A stretch of 40,463 bases of DNA from contig JAGROY010000005.1 of assembly GCA_020439995.1 (NCBI GenBank), positions 1 through 40,463 on the forward strand, written 5' to 3'. A model generated the notes under the pieces. It did not search any database. It was not told where the DNA came from and saw only the letters and a list, made by a program, of their open reading frames with translations. Position 1 is the first letter of the stretch; every line of letters starts with the position of its first letter. Position numbers and translations under genes: made by a program. The DNA is from Verrucomicrobiia bacterium. GTDB taxonomy: Bacteria; Verrucomicrobiota; Verrucomicrobiia; Verrucomicrobiales; DEV007. Below are positions 19,001-27,383 of the stretch, piece after piece.

Positions 19001-19861
19001 CACGATGCGGGAACCGACTGGATTCAGATTAAAGTCGAAGTCGCTGCGCAGGTAGTAGGTGACCAGGCCGCCCGCCGAATCGCGGTCCAGCGCGGTCTGA
19101 ATGCCAGGGGCCGGTAGTTCTCTGCTTTCGAAACCGAACAAGCCGGGTCCTGACGACCAGGCAGAGTCGTCGTAGTCCGGGGCCGCCCAGTTGGTGCCTG
19201 AGAGATCAGTGTTCGTATCATTGAATTTGTATGCCGTTCCCAGATCGATGTATGGCGTGGTGCTGGCGAGATCGATCTCTGGATTGTCGATGGCGATTCC
19301 CGACTCGCCGGCAGGAGCGCTCCCTGGAGTCCCTCCTTTTGCTCCGCTTGCTTTCCAATTGCGCCAGTCATCGGTCAACTTGAATGGATCCTTCACTACC
19401 AGAGTGTGCCCTGCGCCATCGGGTGAAATCGGCCATTTGCCATCATCGCCGTAGGTCAGTGCCACCATCAACACGCCGTTCTTGTTTTCCAGAGCAATGC
19501 GTTCCCCGTTGTTGTTCAGCGCACCCGACCACGGCCCGAAAATCCGCGTGCCAGCAGGCGTAGCAGGATACGCTGCACGAAACTCAGCCTCCGTGCCGGA
19601 AGTTACAATGATCCGCTCAAAATGCTTGAGGATGATCTCCTCAGCATTGGCACCGGTGTATCCGGGAAAAGTGTAGTCAACCCCGTCCGTGAGCCGCCAG
19701 TCGGCAAAATCAAACGGTGTGGAAGTGTTGTTAAAAATCTCGATGAACTCCGGGGCACCCCCTCTGGGATTGTAATGCACCTCACTGAAAATCACCTGCT
19801 CAGCCAGGCCCTCCAGTGATGCGGCAATGAAAAGGAGGGAAGTGAGGACGGAGGCTTTCAT
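13004..19861 (-). CDS. Giant secreted CotH/lamin-tail protein, paralogue A
   Basis: This 2285-residue protein is exported by a signal peptide (1-21). In order it has lamin-tail domain 1 (22-190), a DDSxW galactose-binding-like module (208-375), lamin-tail domains 2-4 (377-500, 507-610, 632-765), an Ig-like or wing region (940-1050), a CotH kinase-like domain (about 1060-1390), a PKD domain (1525-1612), a DUF1349-like sandwich split by a second DDSxW module (1613-2010), lamin-tail domain 5 (2018-2150) and a C-terminal module (2180-2285). The CotH motif IHWDGDRVF at 1341-1349 keeps the WDxD residues expected for metal binding, so kinase activity is plausible. A TTGGTT-N17-TAGAAT promoter lies upstream. 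The neighbour at 20153-27070 has the same domain order. Substrate unknown. Confidence 0.88.
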   Translation of the reverse strand: MKASVLTSLLFIAASLEGLAEQVIFSEVHYNPRGGAPEFIEIFNNTSTPFDFADWRLTDGVDYTFPGYTGANAEEIILKHFERIIVTSGTEAEFRAAYPATPAGTRIFGPWSGALNNNGERIALENKNGVLMVALTYGDDGKWPISPDGAGHTLVVKDPFKLTDDWRNWKASGAKGGTPGSAPAGESGIAIDNPEIDLASTTPYIDLGTAYKFNDTNTDLSGTNWAAPDYDDSAWSSGPGLFGFESRELPAPGIQTALDRDSAGGLVTYYLRSDFDFNLNPVGSRIVVDTILDDGARFFLNGKELGRVRLPSGDIGHDTVADKVSEEGGVEEGVISIDGSGFLVPGRNVFAVEVHNESTSSSDLVFAAAVKITASSPGAVVNEILPAGPGQGFVEFYNPLASEINLRDHYLSDDVQNLTKFQIAGDVIIPAQGLHSVGFTESGLTPDTNTKLFFTAPDGVTVLSALELNMALNGSSAGRKPSGGSNWYLFSDPTRDGSNIGAGDIGKLLSLNEVHINAVGAIDWIELRNANATPLDLAGLFLSGERGFGDKVPLTGMIPGNGYASVDVQFPLVDDAVSIYLLSSSDTVLGARKFQRLHGETSFQAFPEGGSEWYRDDASTRDAQNAPARQTAIVINEIMYDPPSNQAYSEFVELYNNGFEAVDLGGWQFTDGINFSFSSGTTLAPGAYLAVAANKDWMQGVYPGVTILGNFSGKLRTSGELVRLEDAQGNLADEVDYMPSGDWPELADGDGSSMELKHPGMDNSSPSAWADSDESQKAAMQTFTYTEEFVRSNFGAQTSGQELHMHLVGDSHVIVENVSLKENGTGENLVENSAVMSPDESSADGWVCQGTHWASFMDNGKLHLIADGHGDNKANRAEVDTGRLTVGTRYTLSFDARWVNGKPRLIVQTLDHGFGHPFLLPIPNNLGTPGAPNSRLLPSVAPTVTAVMHSPAVPKSTDPVKVTAYVGSASGLQSVELVHRLDTRSGDGAWLRTSMNDSGTGGDEIANDGVYSTSLTQYQDDGAIVQFFVEATATGGGTTMLPKLGAGRPAMWVVDDRTMPDVLLRERFIVSEYDRNALTAQGGRAAYNYKFPRMSNHFFNATFIANESMVFYNAEIRKSGSPFTRDAGSALAHGKWKLPADRLIRGRRRSVIDASGTSEGSGTPRFYDDRLGRYFLYQLGHPVNENEFVHSVINTDNFKLRENQEPISNDFLNRNFQDGTDGTLLRVDDEWIFTNDNGDTRQSRNADWGYKDSDNPVRYHSEWIMRTRETDYDYTNFIEFVRTLEENKFDEATINRMANRDMLCINAAVRGYDSDWDTITVGRGKNAYFYRPKDDGRWMLIHWDGDRVFEGGQPIIGNLKGIRTYFEKPFIERTLHYYLNELIRKHTKDSARTAAWMAAEEAATEGSGVNITISKYESYFRTQERVVENFIRGPYTEDFAITTNTAETTDDTLTLEGKSPSRIYTLRVVDHPEAVLTWDGLTDWKLTGISLKSGSNVIKVEGLTHQGEVLEEKEFTVTKPTNAAPVVAVKSNPGSLNVGISDTLVLDAGSSFDPEGGGLAFAWVAPQNLLEFTPEASGSASAKFSVPGLYQFTVTATDPDGNSASKTVEAAVYGRDGFASFNDPLLARYWGFDDIELRDNFSPDSYYTLDFRPGRLTMQVLDDSAKPLGLPQAPLPAPETYMTLGQTWKFDDSGADLGTDFATAAFDDSAWKSGAGLLGFESRTLPDPGLQTTEPDFTRGNITYYLRTAFEFDKEPLGSEITIDHILDDGARFFLNGKELGRTRLPAGTIDATTVADKVSTEGEVEEAAIIADGSSALVRGTNILAVDLHNESASSSDLVFGINMHIAARELSGGNNTSLDGTIHPWIHRPLPSAGDWILQTKVELETLQFGDFQAGLLVEISENGLPVRYGIGLENGDKVGVFRVNTSGTTGSLASIPYIVSNVAEIRIRREGGKLIFDWNQDDEWSELYQADLAAGTTIGEGGTFVATGYPRSVQASFDYVMLVDPSAGDRSPLAQVLQVSELMYNPIGGETYEFMELQNVGAQPLDLTGIRFLDGEPFGELTLGQTTLAPGAYGLLVSNAAAFRERYGNGLDSNILGEWSGGNLKNSGETITLVDAAGATIHSFEYGDSAPWPAEADGDGPSLVLINPQSAPDHANAGNWRASSSTNGSPGAEDSGPDPGFLAFALGADILGVHPGSLISVATSSAAGTDFLAFTYVRRTDALGVRFAVETSTDLQNWNSDGSLTDLATSDNGNGTTTISVGSPLTVGNGLVKYMRLRVSQE
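13554..13636. repeat. 83-bp stretch identical to 20703-20785
   Basis: This stretch within lamin-tail domain 5 of paralogue A is base-for-base identical to 20703-20785 in paralogue B, including third codon positions. The flanking few hundred bases also match closely, whereas most of the two proteins has diverged. Confidence 0.85.
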
Positions 19862-19933
19862 CTTGGTAGGTGATTGGGGGGGCTTAAATCAGCAGGGCGG
19901 ACGATTGGTCTACCGCTCTGGCGGAAAAAGTAA

Positions 19934-19962
19934 ATTCTAGAGTACGGTAGTTTTTCAACCAA
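19934..19962 (-). promoter_or_regulatory. Candidate promoter for giant gene A
   Basis: Read on the minus strand, TTGGTT (plus-strand 19957-19962) and TAGAAT (19934-19939) are separated by exactly 17 bp. The -10 box matches the consensus at five of six positions, the -35 box at three. The predicted start would give a leader of about 65 nt before the ATG at 19861. Confidence 0.5.
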
Positions 19963-19982
19963 CCTCCAACGCACTCTTGATA

Positions 19983-20022
19983 AATCGATTACAACGACGC
20001 TTGACGCGACATCAATCGATTA
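19983..20022. promoter_or_regulatory. Two AATCGATTA sites 31 bp apart, upstream of giant gene A
   Basis: AATCGATTA occurs at 19983-19991 and again at 20014-20022. The sites are 31 bp apart, close to three helical turns, which would place them on the same face of the DNA. Each has the palindromic core ATCGAT. They lie just upstream of the candidate promoter of the 13004-19861 gene, within the 291-bp gap between the two giant paralogues, and could bind a regulator. Chance is not excluded. Confidence 0.3.
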
Positions 20023-20152
20023 GCTTGAGAGAATCACAGTGTTCCGATCGTCCGCAAATACCGCGACGACGCACACACGACACCTCAGCTGCTGCTGTGG
20101 AATCGGAATCTGCTTGAAGAGAGAGATTGCTTCCGAAATGCCCCGTGCTGGA

Positions 20153-23100
20153 TCACTCCTGCTTGACCCGCAGTCTCATATATTTCACCGCGCCATTTCC
20201 AACGGTAAGCGGAGAGCCCATTGATATGGTGGTCGTTCCGTTGCCATTGTCACTGGTAGCCAGATCGACTAGCGGTCCGTCGCTGCTCCAATTCTGAAGG
20301 TCAGTGGATGTTTCGACAGTGAATACCAGCCCAGGTGCATCTGTTCGCCGCACATAGGTAAAGGCGAGGTAATCCGTCCCCGCTACAGACGTCGTCGCAA
20401 CGGAGATGAGGCTTTCAGCAGGAACTCCGAGAAGGTCTGCTCCAAGTGCGAATGCCAGGAACCCAGGATCAGGGCCTGAATCTTCTGCACCAGGTGAACC
20501 ATTGGTCGCGCTGCTCGCACGCCAACTACCTGCGTTGGCATGGTCAGGCGCGGACTGTGGATTGATCAGTACCAGTGAAGGCCCGTCACCGTCGGCCTCT
20601 ACGGGCCACGGTGCGGAATCGCCGTATTCAAAGGAATGAATCGTCGCCCCAGCCGCATCCACTAGGGTGATGACCTCACCGCTGTTGCTGAGATTTCCGT
20701 CCGACCATTCGCCCAGGATATTGCTGTCAAGGCCATTGCCGTAGCGCTCGCGGAAGGCTGCCGCATTGCTGACGAGCAGACCGTAGGCACCGGGTGCCAG
20801 CGTCGACTGGCCGAGCGTAAGTTCGTCAAAAGGTTCCCCATCGAGGAAACGGAGGCCTGTCAGATCGAGCGGCTGGGCACCGACATTTTGAAGTTCCATG
20901 AATTCGTAGGCGTTGCCTCCAATCGGATTGTACATCAGCTCTGACACTTGCAGGACTTCCGCAAGTGCGGATCGCTGGCCGAGCGAAGGATCGATCAGCA
21001 TCACGTAGTCAAAGTCGACGATAAAGCCGATGGCTGCGTCGGTGGAGGCGAAAATGCCGCCTTTGCTCACTTTCGAATTCGCGGGGAGCGGCAGGGAAAG
21101 CTGGGTATTCCACAGCCCGTCCTCGCGCCACTCGAAGTCCAGTGTATCGCCGGAACGAACGATGCGGACAGTGAGACTGTCGGTGCCACTGTAGTCGAGC
21201 GCGTTCAGGGAAACGACCGAGCCATTCGGGTTAATACGAACCACTGACAATGTGCGCCCGTCGCGGCTGCCGTATGCGTAGCGGTAATCGGCATTTTCCT
21301 CAGTGGTCGAAATCATGAGCCCGGTCATAAATTGATCGAACTGACGGTTAGTGATCTCAAAATCGGTCGCAAGAGCGAAGTCGCCACCAGGCAAATCGCG
21401 CCAGATGAGCGGATGCTGAGGGGCAGGCAGGCCGCCTCCGCCCTGGGAAACTTCGCGGGCGGCAATGTTCAGACGCATTCCAAAAACCACGTCCGAGCTA
21501 CCGGAACTGTCATTGTGAAGGTCGACTGCGAGGACATTCGTCCCGTTCTTCAGTGCGAGTGAGCCATCTACAGTCAGCAACCCCTCCTCAACGACACCTT
21601 CGTCATCCACTTTCATTGCCACTGTCGACGCATCGATATCACCTTCCGGCAATCGAACCCGTCCCAGCTCCTGGCCGTTCAAGAAGAAACGGGCACCGTC
21701 ATCGAGAATCGCATCGATCGAGATTTCGGAGCCGATCGGATCCAGAGTGAAGTCGAATTCGGTACGCAGGAAATAGGTCGTCAGGCCATTGGCAGAGTCT
21801 CTGGTGAGATCTGTCTGTAGACCTGGCTCGGGCAGGGTGCGTGACTCGAATCCAAACAATCCAGGGCCGGACTTCCATGCAGAATCATCGTAATCGGGCG
21901 CGGCAAATGCTGTGCCAAAGTCCGTATTTGAATCATCAAAGCTCCAGACCGAACCGAGATCAACATAGGTTGACGGATCAGGCAGTGGCGGAGGCAGTGG
22001 TGCGAGTGGCTTCGCCCGATCGTCCGAGATGATAAGCTTCAGTTTCCCCACTGACTCGCCGTTGATATCGTAGCTTGATTCTCTGAAAAAATTATCCAGT
22101 GGGCTGGTGTTTACCACCGTCCAGTAGTCTTCCAGGACATCGCTGCTAAAACTGGAGAACCCGTCAGGCCCGTAGACAGACGCTTCCCGCATCTGCGACG
22201 TTGTTTTGCCGCCGTCGCTTACGTCGACTGCAAACTCATAGAGGCCCGGTCGCTGGAACTGCGCCGATGCTGTGGAGCCGGATGGATTGAGCGTCGCATT
22301 GGCTGCGGGCCCGGTCCATGAGTAAGTCAATGCTGCCCCCTCAGGATCGGAGCTTCCGCCCGCGTCCAGAGAGAATGTTTCTGCGAAGTGCAGATTCTGC
22401 GAACCAGGATCGACCTCTAGCGTTGCATAGGGTGCTGAGTTCTCCGCTTTAGATACCGAGATCGCAGCGGTCTGCGAATCGCCGCCGAAAGCTGCATTGC
22501 CGAACTGATCAACCCCTCGGAAAGCAAGAGCATTCTCTCCCTGCTTTAGAACAATGTTATCCATCTGCCAGTTCGTATCATCGATCCACTTGATCTCGGC
22601 TTCAGGATGGCCGTCGAGAACCACCGTGTATGCTCGGTAACCAGCACTGCCCGTTACGGAGATAACATCACCTTCCACAGCGGTTACTGGATTGACCACC
22701 AGCGGATCTTCCAAGTGATCATCTATCTCGCGCAGCATGCGCGCATCCCGGGCATTAAACCAACTGGCATAGATGCTGCCCCGTGCTGTATATTCGCGGT
22801 GGGGCGACGCATTTTCCTCTGCCTCAAAAAACGCCTGTGTTCTGGGAGAGTTATTGACATCGACCAGATAGTCCCACATGTAACTCAGGAAGTACCGTAA
22901 CTTGCGCTCGACGTAATCCTTTTTCAAAAAGGCACCTAGTTCCCTGCCGCCGGAGTAAAACGGATCACCCGAATGGCCACTCTGGAAACCGAGATCGCTG
23001 TCCCAGTGAAGAATCTGCCAGCGTCCGCCGTTGGGCGGGCGGTAGAAGAACGAATTCTTCGGCCGGGTATTGGTGATGCTGTCCCAGTCCGCTGCGTAAC

Positions 23101-26100
23101 CGCGTACGGCAGTCATGATGGCAAGCTTATCGATGTTCACCATTCGGCCGATTTCCTCTTCAGTGTATTCATTTTCACTGAGGGTTTTGAAGAAATTGAT
23201 CAGCGCCGAGTAGTCGTAGTCCGCCTCTCTCGAGCGCTTGATCCAGGCAGTGTGGTAGCTGCCGGCGGCATTCGGATCCGGGTAATTGGTCTCACCCCGG
23301 CTGTTCGGTGCATCATACCAGAAGTAGCGATTGGTAATCTCGGCCTTGCCATAGTTGTCATCGAACCGGAAGTGGTCGTCAATTTTGTAGAATTCCCCGT
23401 CCGATCCGTCAGCCCAAAACCGATCGAGCATGTCATTGCCGCAGGGCTCGACGATTTCGTTAAACTCTGGAGTGCCATCGTTTTCGATCGTCAGCGCGAA
23501 CTCGTCCTCATTTACCTCATACCCGAGCTGGTAGAGCAGGTAGCGCATCATATTGTTATTGTGCAGTGCGGTCGATCCCTCAGCAGCAAGGGTGTTGTCA
23601 AAGGTGAATTTCCGGCTGTTCCTGAACATGGAGCTGGACGGCATTTTCCATTTACCACGCTGCCTCAGGTTCGCGCGTGCAGAGGTGTGCCATGGACTTC
23701 CAGAAGGACGGATCTCCGCGCCATAAAAGATTTCAGACTCATCGACGATCATCGTCATGTTCTTGTAGCTGTTCGAGAGAAACGGGAATTTGTAGTCGTA
23801 GTCCGCGCCTCCCCTGCCACTGCCGGTTGCCCAGGCACGCTCGTCGTATTCTGAAATCACCCAGCGATAAGTTGTCAGCCCTTCGGGATCAATCTCCTGG
23901 TTGTCGACCACGAACATTGCTGGCCAAGCTTCACGCACAGGAGCACGGTTCTCGGCACCACCTGCAGCGATGGCGCGCACATAGAACTGAACGATGCGGC
24001 CGTCGACACTCTGGTTAGTGATCCTGCCGGAATAGATTCCGTCACCCCCGACCGCATCTCCACTGACTCCGTCATCGTTCATCGCAGCCGTCTGCCACGG
24101 GTTGCTATTGTCCCTTGAATCTTCGCGATAAACCACATCGATCGATTGCAGCGCCGTGGCACTCGTTACCCGGGCGGTCACCGTGACCAGGTCGCCTTCC
24201 TTCGGTACCGCTGGTGAGTGGGCCACTTCCGATACGGTAGCTGGAGCATTGGCGACGTAGCGGGAATTCTGCGCGCCCGGAGTGCCGAGGTTGTTGGGAA
24301 CATTAAGATGAAAGACAGGGGCAAAACTGTGATCGTAAGTCTGTGCGATTAGCGTTGGCTTACCTGCAACCCAGCGGGCATCAAAGGTCAGCTCCACCGC
24401 ATCGTCGCGCGATAAGTCAGTGGCATCGATTTCTGCCTTATTGGCGCGGTTGTCACCGTGACCGTCAGCGATCAGGTGATACTCGTTCCCTTCAAAATGG
24501 CTGGCCCAGTGGGTGCCCTGTGACAGCCAGCCGCTGGAACTCTGACCGTTCGGCGTGTCGACGTCGGCATTTTCGAGAATGTTCGCGGCTTCGCCATTTC
24601 TGGTGAGCTTGATGTTTTTGAGAATGATGTGACTGTCCCCCACGAGGTGCAAGTGCAGCTCCTTGTAAGTCGAAGCCGAACCCATCGTTTCCAGCTGGGC
24701 ATAAGTACCGGAGGCGCTGAAGCTTTCGAAAGTGCTCTTCTGCGACTCATCACTGTCACGCCATGCGGTCGAATGGTCGTTGTCCATCGCAGGGTTGAGC
24801 AGCTCCATGCTGCTGCCGCCGCCATTGGCCCAGATCGGCCAGTCGCCGCCGCTTTTGTAATCGACTTGATCTACAAGGTTGCCGCCTGAGTCTTCAAGTC
24901 GCAGCAGCTCCCCCTCATTCGCAAGATTACCGGAGTAATCACCGATAATGGTGATCCCTGAATACGCAGACTTCAGGAACGTTGCATTTGCAGCGATCAC
25001 AAGATACTGCCCGGCCGCGAGAGATGTTCCAGCAGGGATGTCATAAGAAATGCCATCGACAAACCTCCAGCCGCTCAGGTCAACTGGTGACGTGCCACGA
25101 TTGTAAAGTTCCACGAACTCACCATTACGGCTGTTCGATGGCGGATCCGCCATGATCTCGTTAATCACGATACTGGTATTGCGTGGGGGATTGTTCGCCG
25201 CTGCTTTGGTGTCCGTCGTACTCTCGTAGTATTCACCGGAACCGGCAGGATACTCCTGCAAGGCAACCACTCCAGAGTCGCGTTCAAACCGCTCGCCGAT
25301 GATCACATTGCCCCCCGATGTCCGCAACGAAACCGTAACGTCATTACCATCCAGCGGCATCTCCACGTCGAAGGCCATGTAGCCGTTCGCGGGAATAGTT
25401 CCGTTGATCGCTACTTTGTCAGAAAAATCGTTTACGCCTGAGAGAAAAAGCCCATCCACAGAAACGTTTCCTGCATTCGATGCATGGAGTTCCACCCAAT
25501 CGACCTTCGATCCGTCCGCAGAAAAATGCACTTCACTGATGCTAAGTTGATTGCGAAGATCGCCAGCACCGACGTTAGCGACATCCCTCTGCGGCTCTGA
25601 GAAAACGAACCACGTGCTTGAACCAGAGGGCTTGCGGCTGACGGACGAACCCGCACCTGCCGGCACTGTCACGGCACTGATCACAGTCGTGCCGTCGGGA
25701 GCAACCAGGTAGAGCTCGGCCAGAGCGGCAGGAAGTCCTGTGGCATCCAGATCGACAGAAACATGCGCTCGCGGTGCAGCTACCAGATCTGCGTTGATGT
25801 GATATTTTGTAAGATTCGCCACGTCATCCGTCAGATAGTGGCCCTTGAGGTTCTCGTTTGAATCGGCCGGATTGAAAAACTCAACGAAGCCACCGGCTCC
25901 CGGTGCTACCTCATTGATCACCGCTCCAGCAGACGATGCGGAAATGCTCACCGTCGCACCAAATACGAGGTCCGAACTGGCCGCACTCTCGTTGTGCACC
26001 TCTACCGCGAAAACATTCCTCCCAGGAACTAAAAAGGCTGAGCCATCGACCGAGAGGACACCTTCCTCAAGCACGCCTTCTTCGGGAACTTTCGTTGCCT

Positions 26101-27070
26101 CTGTCTGCCAAGTTACTGCGCCATCAGCAATGCGCACCCGCCCCAGTTCCTGGCCGTTCAGGTAGTAAACGGCACCGTCATCCAGCACATTGCCAATCGT
26201 GATCCGTGAGCCCACCGGGTTCTTAGTGAACTGGATTTCCTTTCTAAAATAGTAGGTGGTCAACCCACCGGCGGAATCCCGGTTGAGGTCGGTCTGGATA
26301 CCCGGAGCTGGCAACGTTCTCGTCTCAAACCCGAAGAGTCCAACCCCTGTCTTCCAGGCACTGTCATCGTAATCCGGCTGACTCCATGCCGTGCCTAGAT
26401 CCTGTGTCTCATCGAAGTACTTCCACTCGGAATCAAGCTCAACCACGGGCAGCGCTGCGGACAGATCGATCTCAGGGCTGTCAATAGCGATGCCGCCTTC
26501 TGGACTTTCAGGATCAGCACCAGGCGTTCCGCCCTTTGAAAGACTGTAGGTCCAATTGCGCCAGTCGTTCACGTACCGATTCGGTTGCCTCACCACCAGC
26601 GAGTGGCCAAGCCCGTCCGCCATTGATGACCAGCGGCCGCGATCCTCATAGCTGACTGTCGTCATCACCGCTCCATTCTTGTCTTTCAAAGTCAACGTCT
26701 CTCCGCGATCGCTCAGATTTCCGACCCACGGCCCAAGTACCCGCACGCCCTCCGGTGTCGCAGGATAGGCGGCTCGGAACTCAGCTTCGCTCACGCCGAT
26801 CAGGAGAATACGCTGCCGATTGTGAATGAAGGCATTCTGGCCATTGCTTGCATCGAACCCGGGGAAAACGTAATCGACTCCTCCCGAGAGCGTCCAATCC
26901 ACGATGTCCAGCGGCGTGGCGGTATTATTCCGGATCTCAATGTATTCCGGCTTCCCGTCCTCCGGGTGATAGTGAATTTCACTGAAGATCACCTGCTCAG
27001 CACTCAGATGAATGAGTGATGAGAACCAGAAGCAGCCGAGGAGGAAAAGGCGGGGGCGAGTCATTATCAT
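20153..27070 (-). CDS. Giant secreted CotH/lamin-tail protein, paralogue B
   Basis: Using the ATG at 27070 the protein has about 2305 residues. The frame opens 30 codons earlier at 27160, but MIMTRPRLFLLGCFWFSSLIHLSA is the likely signal peptide, so 27070 (or 27064) is preferred. Domain order matches paralogue A: lamin-tail 1, DDSxW module, lamin-tail 2-4, CotH, PKD, DUF1349-like sandwich split by a second DDSxW module, lamin-tail 5 and the C-terminal module ending KYMRLRVKQE. The CotH motif is HWDSDLGF near residue 1356, again with the WDxD residues. The C-terminal segment is nearly identical to that of paralogue A at DNA level, but the rest has diverged. Its role may be to modify or decorate exported proteins, which is not shown here. 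Confidence 0.88.
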   Translation of the reverse strand: MIMTRPRLFLLGCFWFSSLIHLSAEQVIFSEIHYHPEDGKPEYIEIRNNTATPLDIVDWTLSGGVDYVFPGFDASNGQNAFIHNRQRILLIGVSEAEFRAAYPATPEGVRVLGPWVGNLSDRGETLTLKDKNGAVMTTVSYEDRGRWSSMADGLGHSLVVRQPNRYVNDWRNWTYSLSKGGTPGADPESPEGGIAIDSPEIDLSAALPVVELDSEWKYFDETQDLGTAWSQPDYDDSAWKTGVGLFGFETRTLPAPGIQTDLNRDSAGGLTTYYFRKEIQFTKNPVGSRITIGNVLDDGAVYYLNGQELGRVRIADGAVTWQTEATKVPEEGVLEEGVLSVDGSAFLVPGRNVFAVEVHNESAASSDLVFGATVSISASSAGAVINEVAPGAGGFVEFFNPADSNENLKGHYLTDDVANLTKYHINADLVAAPRAHVSVDLDATGLPAALAELYLVAPDGTTVISAVTVPAGAGSSVSRKPSGSSTWFVFSEPQRDVANVGAGDLRNQLSISEVHFSADGSKVDWVELHASNAGNVSVDGLFLSGVNDFSDKVAINGTIPANGYMAFDVEMPLDGNDVTVSLRTSGGNVIIGERFERDSGVVALQEYPAGSGEYYESTTDTKAAANNPPRNTSIVINEIMADPPSNSRNGEFVELYNRGTSPVDLSGWRFVDGISYDIPAGTSLAAGQYLVIAANATFLKSAYSGITIIGDYSGNLANEGELLRLEDSGGNLVDQVDYKSGGDWPIWANGGGSSMELLNPAMDNDHSTAWRDSDESQKSTFESFSASGTYAQLETMGSASTYKELHLHLVGDSHIILKNIKLTRNGEAANILENADVDTPNGQSSSGWLSQGTHWASHFEGNEYHLIADGHGDNRANKAEIDATDLSRDDAVELTFDARWVAGKPTLIAQTYDHSFAPVFHLNVPNNLGTPGAQNSRYVANAPATVSEVAHSPAVPKEGDLVTVTARVTSATALQSIDVVYREDSRDNSNPWQTAAMNDDGVSGDAVGGDGIYSGRITNQSVDGRIVQFYVRAIAAGGAENRAPVREAWPAMFVVDNQEIDPEGLTTYRWVISEYDERAWATGSGRGGADYDYKFPFLSNSYKNMTMIVDESEIFYGAEIRPSGSPWHTSARANLRQRGKWKMPSSSMFRNSRKFTFDNTLAAEGSTALHNNNMMRYLLYQLGYEVNEDEFALTIENDGTPEFNEIVEPCGNDMLDRFWADGSDGEFYKIDDHFRFDDNYGKAEITNRYFWYDAPNSRGETNYPDPNAAGSYHTAWIKRSREADYDYSALINFFKTLSENEYTEEEIGRMVNIDKLAIMTAVRGYAADWDSITNTRPKNSFFYRPPNGGRWQILHWDSDLGFQSGHSGDPFYSGGRELGAFLKKDYVERKLRYFLSYMWDYLVDVNNSPRTQAFFEAEENASPHREYTARGSIYASWFNARDARMLREIDDHLEDPLVVNPVTAVEGDVISVTGSAGYRAYTVVLDGHPEAEIKWIDDTNWQMDNIVLKQGENALAFRGVDQFGNAAFGGDSQTAAISVSKAENSAPYATLEVDPGSQNLHFAETFSLDAGGSSDPEGAALTYSWTGPAANATLNPSGSTASAQFQRPGLYEFAVDVSDGGKTTSQMREASVYGPDGFSSFSSDVLEDYWTVVNTSPLDNFFRESSYDINGESVGKLKLIISDDRAKPLAPLPPPLPDPSTYVDLGSVWSFDDSNTDFGTAFAAPDYDDSAWKSGPGLFGFESRTLPEPGLQTDLTRDSANGLTTYFLRTEFDFTLDPIGSEISIDAILDDGARFFLNGQELGRVRLPEGDIDASTVAMKVDDEGVVEEGLLTVDGSLALKNGTNVLAVDLHNDSSGSSDVVFGMRLNIAAREVSQGGGGLPAPQHPLIWRDLPGGDFALATDFEITNRQFDQFMTGLMISTTEENADYRYAYGSRDGRTLSVVRINPNGSVVSLNALDYSGTDSLTVRIVRSGDTLDFEWREDGLWNTQLSLPLPANSKVSKGGIFASTDAAIGFIVDFDYVMLIDPSLGQRSALAEVLQVSELMYNPIGGNAYEFMELQNVGAQPLDLTGLRFLDGEPFDELTLGQSTLAPGAYGLLVSNAAAFRERYGNGLDSNILGEWSDGNLSNSGEVITLVDAAGATIHSFEYGDSAPWPVEADGDGPSLVLINPQSAPDHANAGSWRASSATNGSPGAEDSGPDPGFLAFALGADLLGVPAESLISVATTSVAGTDYLAFTYVRRTDAPGLVFTVETSTDLQNWSSDGPLVDLATSDNGNGTTTISMGSPLTVGNGAVKYMRLRVKQE
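20703..20785. repeat. 83-bp stretch identical to 13554-13636
   Basis: This is the second copy of the identical stretch, within lamin-tail domain 5 of paralogue B. See the copy at 13554. Confidence 0.85.
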
Positions 27071-27383
27071 AAAGGCAGGGGTTTCAGAAAGTGATACTCC
27101 TAAGGGTGAAAGTATGAAGGAGCAGCTGGTAACTGTTTTCCCTCGACCCATCGGAAGCATGGGACTGTAGCAAGGTCGCTACCTTGATGACAAGCATTCT
27201 TCGACGCTCCCATTAAATCCGGGTGAAACGATCCCGCCTAACCACCCCCATTCCCGCCCGCTCCTCGCAATCAGGGCCATCGGCTCAGCCCCGACTACGG
27301 AGCTGAGCGAACCAATATGGCGGCCGATCGGCAGGCTTCGCCTGCACCACGTTATTGCGATGCTTTTGTCTGCATCCAGAATC
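27071..27383. other. Intergenic region with three perfect hairpins
   Basis: No convincing gene is present in this 313-bp gap. A minus-strand frame crosses it but shadows the giant oxidase gene. Three perfect inverted repeats occur: GCAGGC/GCCTGC with a 3-nt loop (27331-27345), GCTCAGC/GCTGAGC with a 12-nt loop (27283-27308), and CAAGGT/ACCTTG with a 4-nt loop (27171-27186). The first lies about 39 nt beyond the oxidase stop. None is followed by a T-run. The promoter of giant gene B must also lie here, but I could not place it. Confidence 0.4.
27331..27345 (-). terminator. Possible terminator of the oxidase-peroxidase gene
   Basis: GCAGGC and GCCTGC pair perfectly around a 3-nt loop, about 39 nt after the stop codon at 27384. 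The compact GC-rich stem fits a terminator stem, but no T-run follows, so the call is weak. Confidence 0.3.

Noticed and set aside
22973..23854. 293-codon open frame on the plus strand
   Set aside because: It is antisense to the CotH domain of paralogue B, whose WDSD motif and alignment with paralogue A fix the coding strand.
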